DNA of 27,568 bases, taken from NCBI GenBank assembly GCA_964418595.1, contig CAYQMF010000089.1, positions 1-27,568 of the forward strand, written 5' to 3'. The notes beneath the pieces are model-generated. The model saw only the letters and a list, made by a program, of their open reading frames with translations, was not told where the DNA came from and searched no databases. A program made the translations under genes and the position numbers. The DNA comes from CAYQMF01 sp964418595. GTDB taxonomy: Bacteria; Planctomycetota; UBA1135; UBA2386. Below, piece after piece: positions 23,181 through 27,568 of this stretch. Positions within the stretch are counted from its first letter, which is position 1. Each line of letters begins with the position of its first letter.

Positions 23181-24355
23181 AGACGGCGCAGCGCAGTCCG
23201 CGCCGACGGGCGCTGCGGCGGTGGGCCCTGCGCGGCGTCATCGTCACCGCCGCGCTCGCGCTCGCCGTGGTGGCGATCGAGGTCTTCGTCCACCTGCCGA
23301 TCCTCAGCGATCCCCTGGCGCGCCAGATGCGCGGCACGGTCGAGGAAGGCCCCGACGGCCGGCTGCGCACGGTGCCCGGCCATCGCGGCACGCAGACCGT
23401 CGGCGGCGGCGTCCAGCACATCCGGCACAACAGCGTCGGCATGCGCGGGCCCGACTACGGACCGAAGACACCCGGCGAGCTGCGGGTGCTCTTCCTCGGC
23501 GACTCGGTGACCTACGGCACCGGGGTGGAGGAGACGGACACGTTTGCCGTCTGCGCCGCCGACCTGCTGACGGAGCGGCTCGGCCGACCGGTCACGGCGG
23601 GCATCAGCGCCTGCCCCGGGTTCGGCAGCGTCGACCACGTCCATCTGTTGCGGGCGGCAGCCGCGAGCTTCACGCCCGACCTCGTGGTGAGCTGCGTGTT
23701 CGTCGAGAACGACCTCTACGACAACCTCAGCGTCGTGCGTGCGGTGGTCGGTGGCTATCCGCTCTTCCACGGCCCGCAGGTGCGCCTCGCCCGCAGTTCG
23801 TGGCGCGCGCGCGCCATGCTGCGGTTCAAGACGGCCTGGCTGATCGAGCAGGCGTTGCGGTCCTGGCTCCCGGCACTCGCCCTCGATGCGACCGCGCTCG
23901 CCCCCACCGCGGAAGAGCGCGCGCGCTGGGACGGTGTCGCTCCGGACCAGAGCGTGGTGTTCCTGGAGCAGACCGGCACCGTCCCGGCCCTCGATCGGCT
24001 GTGCGGCATCGTGCGTGACGGCCTCGTCGAGTTGCAGCGTGCGGCAGGCGAGACGCCAGTGTGCGTGGTGCTCCTACCGTCGTTCGTGCAGTACGTGCCC
24101 GGCGTGTTCGAACATCTCGCCAGCACGCGCGTCGGCGAGCAACCGCATGCGGTCGGATCCATCCAGGCGCGCCTGACCACCATCTGCGCCGAACTCGGTC
24201 TCCCCGCCCGCGACCTGCTCCCGGACCTCCGCGCCGAGAAGGACGCCCAAGCGCTGCTGATCCCCAACGACTTCCACTTCAACGTGCCGGGCAACCGCCG
24301 GGTCGCGGAGCTGCTCGCACCGTGGCTCGAAGCGCAACTGCGGAAGCGAGGCTAG
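23177..24355 (+). CDS. Membrane-anchored SGNH-hydrolase family protein
   Basis: 392 residues. The N-terminal Arg-rich stretch (RSPRRRALRRWALRG) and a membrane helix (about 19-40) anchor it to the inner membrane with the rest outside. SGNH/GDSL blocks are VLFLGDSVTYGTG (Ser 110), VFVENDLYDN (block III, Asn 178) and NDFHFNVPGN (Asp 365, His 367, block V). All three catalytic positions are kept, so it should be an active esterase or acyltransferase-like hydrolase; the substrate is unknown. The ATG at 23177 overlaps the helicase TGA (ATGA), a clear coupling to an RNA helicase with no obvious link in function. The stop TAG overlaps the stop of the convergent nadK gene in a shared CTAG. It is the second membrane SGNH protein in the window, but without the TPR insertion. 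Confidence 0.87.
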   Translation: MKTAQRSPRRRALRRWALRGVIVTAALALAVVAIEVFVHLPILSDPLARQMRGTVEEGPDGRLRTVPGHRGTQTVGGGVQHIRHNSVGMRGPDYGPKTPGELRVLFLGDSVTYGTGVEETDTFAVCAADLLTERLGRPVTAGISACPGFGSVDHVHLLRAAAASFTPDLVVSCVFVENDLYDNLSVVRAVVGGYPLFHGPQVRLARSSWRARAMLRFKTAWLIEQALRSWLPALALDATALAPTAEERARWDGVAPDQSVVFLEQTGTVPALDRLCGIVRDGLVELQRAAGETPVCVVLLPSFVQYVPGVFEHLASTRVGEQPHAVGSIQARLTTICAELGLPARDLLPDLRAEKDAQALLIPNDFHFNVPGNRRVAELLAPWLEAQLRKRG

Positions 24356-25212
24356 CTCCCGCCGCGGGCGTCCCGGGGCAGGTCCGCCCAGCGAAACTTC
24401 TCGCGCAGCACGGCGAAGTAGCTGTCGCGGCCGCGGCACAGGTGCCGGAAGCGCAGCGTCGAAGGCCGCATGCAGACGCGATCGTCGAGCGTGATCTGGG
24501 TGTGCACCTGACCGTCGACGGTGAAGTCGCACAGGCCGTCGCCACTCGCCTCGACCACCACGAGGTCGAGGTCGCAGGGCGGCATCACCAGCGGTCGTAC
24601 GGTCAGCGTGTGCGGCGCCAGCGGGATCAGGGCGAAGGCGTCGATCCCGGGCGCCACGATCGGCCCGCCGGCCGCGAGCCCATACGCGGTGGAGCCGATC
24701 GGCGTCGACACGATCAGCCCATCGCCCGCGTAGGTAGCCAGCTCGACCCCCGCGCGTTCCGCGCGGACGGTCACGATCCCGCACCCGGCCGCGCGCACCA
24801 GCACGCCATCGTTGACCGCGAGCACCACGGGAGTCGAGCGGCCGTCGGCCCGCAGCACGTGGCAGGCGATCATCGGCTGCGGTTCTTCGTGCAGGTCGCC
24901 GTCGAGTGCACGCTGCAGGATCTCCTCCGCGTCGCTCACCCCGCACGCCGTGAGGAACCCGAGCCGCCCCAGGTTCACCCCGACGGTGGGCCGTTGGTTC
25001 TGGCCCATGCGCCGCGCCGCGGCGAGCATCGAGCCATCGCCGCCGAACACGACGACGAGGTCGCCGGGCACGTCTACCAGGAGCCGGTCGCGCTCCAGCA
25101 CGCTGTGCACCTGGGGCACCCGCGTCGCGAACCATGCAGCGAAGCGCTCCACGACGGCGCGGGACCCGCCCTTGCGCTCGTCGCCCAGCAGGAGAACCGA
25201 GCGCACCGCCAT
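24352..25212 (-). CDS. nadK: NAD kinase (ATP/polyP-NAD 2'-phosphotransferase)
   Basis: 286 residues, normal for bacterial NadK, which phosphorylates NAD to NADP in the cytosol. Family motifs are present: GGDGSML at about 57-63 with the catalytic Asp 59, VGVNLGRLGFLT, VNDGVL, the ligand-binding GDGLIVSTPIGSTAY, and FTVDGQ near the C-terminus. The ATG at 25212 lies 9 nt after the dxs stop. The AGGGTC-like upstream sequence overlaps that stop, so the two genes are probably translated from one message. NADPH is needed in the MEP pathway fed by dxs, which gives the ispA-dxs-nadK order some metabolic sense. The gene ends against the SGNH gene, and the two stop codons share CTAG. Confidence 0.95.
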   Translation of the reverse strand: MAVRSVLLLGDERKGGSRAVVERFAAWFATRVPQVHSVLERDRLLVDVPGDLVVVFGGDGSMLAAARRMGQNQRPTVGVNLGRLGFLTACGVSDAEEILQRALDGDLHEEPQPMIACHVLRADGRSTPVVLAVNDGVLVRAAGCGIVTVRAERAGVELATYAGDGLIVSTPIGSTAYGLAAGGPIVAPGIDAFALIPLAPHTLTVRPLVMPPCDLDLVVVEASGDGLCDFTVDGQVHTQITLDDRVCMRPSTLRFRHLCRGRDSYFAVLREKFRWADLPRDARGGS

Positions 25213-25221
25213 GGTTCGACC

Positions 25222-27183
25222 CTAGTGGGCGGCGACCGGTTTGAAGGCGCGGAACCTGGCGGCGACGCCTTTGGCGTCGAGACCGAGTTCGGTCAGCAGC
25301 TCCTCGCGACTGGCGTGCTCCAGGAAGCGGTCGGGCAGACCCATCACCTGCACCTGCGCGCGGATCGAGCCCGGAGCCGCGGTCGCCAGTGACTCGAGCA
25401 CGGCCGAGCCGAAGCCGCCGCCGATCACGTGGTCCTCGAGCGTGAGGATGCGGTCGTGGCGCTCGGCGAGCGCACGCACGCCGGCGTGGTCGAGCGGCTT
25501 GACGAAGCGCGCGTTCACGACCTCGACCTGGATGCCGTCGGCCTCCAGCAGCCGCGCCGCCTCGAGCGCGGTCTTGACCATGTGGCCATAGGCGAGGATC
25601 GCGCCGTCGGCACCCTTGCGCAGCACCTCCATCTTGCCGAGCTCGATCCGGCTCGCGCATGTGTTCCAGCCCAACGCCCGCAGGTCCTCGGAGTCCGGTG
25701 CGCTGCCGCGCGCATAGCGGATCCCGCTCGGCCCAGCGAGCGCGAGGGCGAACTCCATCATCGCCTTCAGCTCCGGCCCGTCCTTCGGCGCCATCAGCAC
25801 GATGTTGGGCATCGTGCGCAGGAAGGCGATGTCGAAGGTGCCGTTGTGGGTGCAGCCGTCTTCGCCGGCGATCCCGGCGCGGTCCATGCAGAACATCACG
25901 GGCACGTTCTGGATGAGCACCTCCTGGAACACCTGATCGTAGGCGCGCTGCAGGAAGGTCGAGTAGATCGCTGCCACCGGACGCATGCCCGCGGTCGCGA
26001 GGCCGGACGCGAACGCCACCGCGTGCTGCTCCGCGATGCCCGCATCGACGAAGCGGTCGGGGAACTTGTCGCGGAAGCTCAGCAGACCCGTGCCGTCGGG
26101 CATGGCCGCAGTGATCGCCAGCACGCGCGGATCCGCGGCCGCGAGTTCCTCGAGGCCGGTGGCGAACCACTCGGTCCACGATCCGGACGGCCTCCTGGCC
26201 TTCGCCGGCAGCACGACCTGCGGCTCGGCCGGCACGTGCTTGGGCTTCGGCTTGGGCTTGGCCGCGTGGGCGCGGTCGTACTTCTCCTGCGAGCCGGGCA
26301 CGCCGCGCCCCTTCTCGGTGCGCACGTGCAAGAGGACGACGCCGTCCAGATCCTTCACGCGCCCGAGCACGTCGAGCAGTTCGCCGATGTCGTGGCCGTC
26401 CACCGGCCCGAAGTAGCGGCAGCCCAGTTCGTCGAAGACCGACGACGGCGCCATGATGTTGCGCAGGTTCTGGACGCCGCTCTCCAGCCGCTCGTCGAGA
26501 TCCTTGCCGATCAGCGGGATCGACTGGATCAGGCTGTGCAGCGTCTTCTTGGCCGAGTTGTACAGCGGCCCCGAGCGGATTCGGTTGAGGTGCCGCGCCA
26601 GCGCACCCACGGTCTGCGCGATCGACCAGCGGTTGTCGTTGAGGATGACGAGCAGGCGTTCCCGCTCCATCGAGCCGGCGTGGTTCAGTGCCTCGAACGC
26701 CACGCCGCAACCCATCGCCGCGTCGCCGACCACGGCGACCGAGTGGCGCTTGGTGCCGAGGAGCCGGTCGCCGACAGAGATCCCGAGCGCCGCGGAAGCG
26801 GCCGTGCCGGCGTGCCCCATGAGGTACACGTCGTAGTCCGACTCGAAGCGGTTCGTGAACCCCGACAGGCCGTCCTTCTGCCTGATGGTGTGGAAGCGGT
26901 CCTTGCGGCCGGTGAGGAGCTTGTGCGGGTACGCCTGATGCCCGACGTCGAACACCAGCCGGTCGGTCTTGAAGTCGAACAGGTAGTGCAACGCGATGGT
27001 CAGCTCGACGACCCCCATGCCCGATCCGAGGTGACCTCCGGTGGTCTGGATCGTGTGCAGGATCTGGGCGCGCAGTTCTTCCGCCAGGGCCGGAAGCTGT
27101 GCCTGGGGCACGAGCTTCAGGTCGGCGGGAGAGTCGATGCGGTCGAGAATCGGGGTGCGGGGCGTCGCGTCCGCGCTATCCAA
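25222..27183 (-). CDS. dxs: 1-deoxy-D-xylulose-5-phosphate synthase (DXS)
   Basis: 653 residues, first enzyme of the MEP isoprenoid pathway. It condenses pyruvate and glyceraldehyde 3-phosphate using thiamine diphosphate. N-terminal blocks are ILDRIDSPADLK, GGHLGSGMGVVELTIALHYLF (His 51), DVGHQAYPHKLLTGR (His 82) and the TPP/Mg motif GDA at 153-155 with LNDN at about 181-184. The transketolase middle and C-terminal domains contain GIAEQHAVAFASGLA, AIYSTFLQRAYDQ, DRAGIAGEDGCTHNG and EDHVIGGGFGSAVLE. A KPKPKPK linker (about 313-319) joins them. Departures from the usual consensus are GHAGTA for GHSSTS and GDA for GDG. The start is TTG at 27183, needed to keep the conserved ILDRIDSPADLK; it has an SD. 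The gene follows ispA by 3 nt and precedes nadK by 9 nt. Confidence 0.95.
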   Translation of the reverse strand: MDSADATPRTPILDRIDSPADLKLVPQAQLPALAEELRAQILHTIQTTGGHLGSGMGVVELTIALHYLFDFKTDRLVFDVGHQAYPHKLLTGRKDRFHTIRQKDGLSGFTNRFESDYDVYLMGHAGTAASAALGISVGDRLLGTKRHSVAVVGDAAMGCGVAFEALNHAGSMERERLLVILNDNRWSIAQTVGALARHLNRIRSGPLYNSAKKTLHSLIQSIPLIGKDLDERLESGVQNLRNIMAPSSVFDELGCRYFGPVDGHDIGELLDVLGRVKDLDGVVLLHVRTEKGRGVPGSQEKYDRAHAAKPKPKPKHVPAEPQVVLPAKARRPSGSWTEWFATGLEELAAADPRVLAITAAMPDGTGLLSFRDKFPDRFVDAGIAEQHAVAFASGLATAGMRPVAAIYSTFLQRAYDQVFQEVLIQNVPVMFCMDRAGIAGEDGCTHNGTFDIAFLRTMPNIVLMAPKDGPELKAMMEFALALAGPSGIRYARGSAPDSEDLRALGWNTCASRIELGKMEVLRKGADGAILAYGHMVKTALEAARLLEADGIQVEVVNARFVKPLDHAGVRALAERHDRILTLEDHVIGGGFGSAVLESLATAAPGSIRAQVQVMGLPDRFLEHASREELLTELGLDAKGVAARFRAFKPVAAH

Positions 27184-27186
27184 GGG

Positions 27187-27568
27187 TCAGGCCTCTCTGG
27201 AGACGGAGAATCGGGCGACATCTTGCAGCAGGCCGACGTGCCAGTCCAGGGATGCTTGGTCGGCGAGGCCCGCGCAAGCGCGCGGCGCCCACGCCACCGC
27301 GGCTTCCGCCAGCCGGCTGGCCTCTGCCCGGCTCGCCGCGAGCCCCGCCACCGCCGGGTAGGTGAGCTTGCCCGCGGCCGCGTCCTGACCGGTGCGCTTG
27401 CCGAGCGCGCCGGCGGAGCCTTCGACGTCCAGGCAGTCATCGGCGATCTGGAAGGCCCGGCCGAGCAGCTTGCCGTACTCGCCGAGCGCCGCGAGCGCGC
27501 GCAGATCACCACCACCTGCGAGCGCGCCGACCCGCAGCGAGGCCTCGATGAGCGCGCCGGTCTTGTGG
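27187..27568 (-). CDS. ispA: Polyprenyl (farnesyl/geranyl) diphosphate synthase, IspA-like, 5' part cut by window edge
   Basis: The C-terminal 126 codons of a trans-isoprenyl diphosphate synthase, translated by hand. It begins at HKTGALIEASLRVGALAGG, the K-T block after the first Asp motif. It continues through FQIADDCLDV, the second Asp-rich motif (DDxxD), and GKLTYPAVAGL, the conserved G-K-x-T-x-P segment. The enzyme chains IPP onto allylic diphosphates to give farnesyl or geranyl diphosphate for undecaprenyl and quinone precursors. The first Asp motif (DDxxxxD) lies outside the window. The stop TGA is 3 nt from the dxs start, typical of the ispA-dxs operon of many bacteria. Other short-chain synthases are possible, but the dxs neighbour favours IspA. 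Confidence 0.9.
   Translation of the reverse strand, partial: HKTGALIEASLRVGALAGGGDLRALAALGEYGKLLGRAFQIADDCLDVEGSAGALGKRTGQDAAAGKLTYPAVAGLAASRAEASRLAEAAVAWAPRACAGLADQASLDWHVGLLQDVARFSVSREA
27192..27197 (-). promoter_or_regulatory. Ribosome binding site deciding the dxs TTG start
   Basis: GAGAGG on the minus strand, 8 nt before the TTG at 27183. The SD lies inside the last codons of ispA. It supports TTG over the GTG at codon 25, which would remove the conserved ILDRIDSPADLK block. Confidence 0.6.

Overview
The window is a high-GC bacterial chromosome segment with about 20 genes. All lie on the minus strand except two (21186-24355). I think it comes from a Planctomycetota lineage. The support is a secreted Cys-rich protein with a short C-terminal module of a kind I associate with that phylum, a membrane-anchored excisionase-type HTH protein next to a conserved YVIDT-type protein, a DXS with a GHAG variant motif, and a very large kinase with a degenerate FGE-like domain. 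This is family-level recognition, not a database result.

Layout from left to right, with most genes transcribed right to left: rpoD (cut by the left edge) and dnaG form a macromolecular-synthesis pair. Next is a three-gene unit: an OmpA/Pal-like lipoprotein, a formylglycine-generating-enzyme-like (SUMF) lipoprotein and rsmA, joined by two ATGA stop/start overlaps. A 24-bp tandem repeat and a 100-N assembly gap interrupt the second gene. Then come the HTH-transmembrane protein and the conserved exported protein, a type II secretion/type IV pilus F-family (PilC/GspF) protein coupled to a sensor histidine kinase, a membrane SGNH-hydrolase/TPR protein and the secreted Cys-rich protein.

The region 13345-19561 is a signalling operon. 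It encodes a 1409-residue transmembrane Ser/Thr kinase, a lipoprotein of unknown function and a membrane-anchored PP2C phosphatase, again joined by ATGA overlaps. Upstream are an FtsQ-like POTRA protein and a small helical protein. The plus-strand pair is a Ski2/Mtr4-like RNA helicase and a second SGNH-hydrolase membrane protein. The right end carries ispA (cut by the edge), dxs and nadK, which is isoprenoid precursor synthesis plus NADP supply.

The two points I find most interesting are these. First, the 24-bp repeat lies in frame inside the signal peptide of the SUMF-like lipoprotein and explains both the gap and a misleading reading frame. Second, a kinase, a lipoprotein and a phosphatase are translationally coupled, and the kinase places Ig-like and degenerate FGE-like domains outside the membrane. 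Several perfect hairpins separate the transcription units. No intergenic stretch exceeds 300 bases, and I saw no tRNA, rRNA, insertion sequence or CRISPR array.
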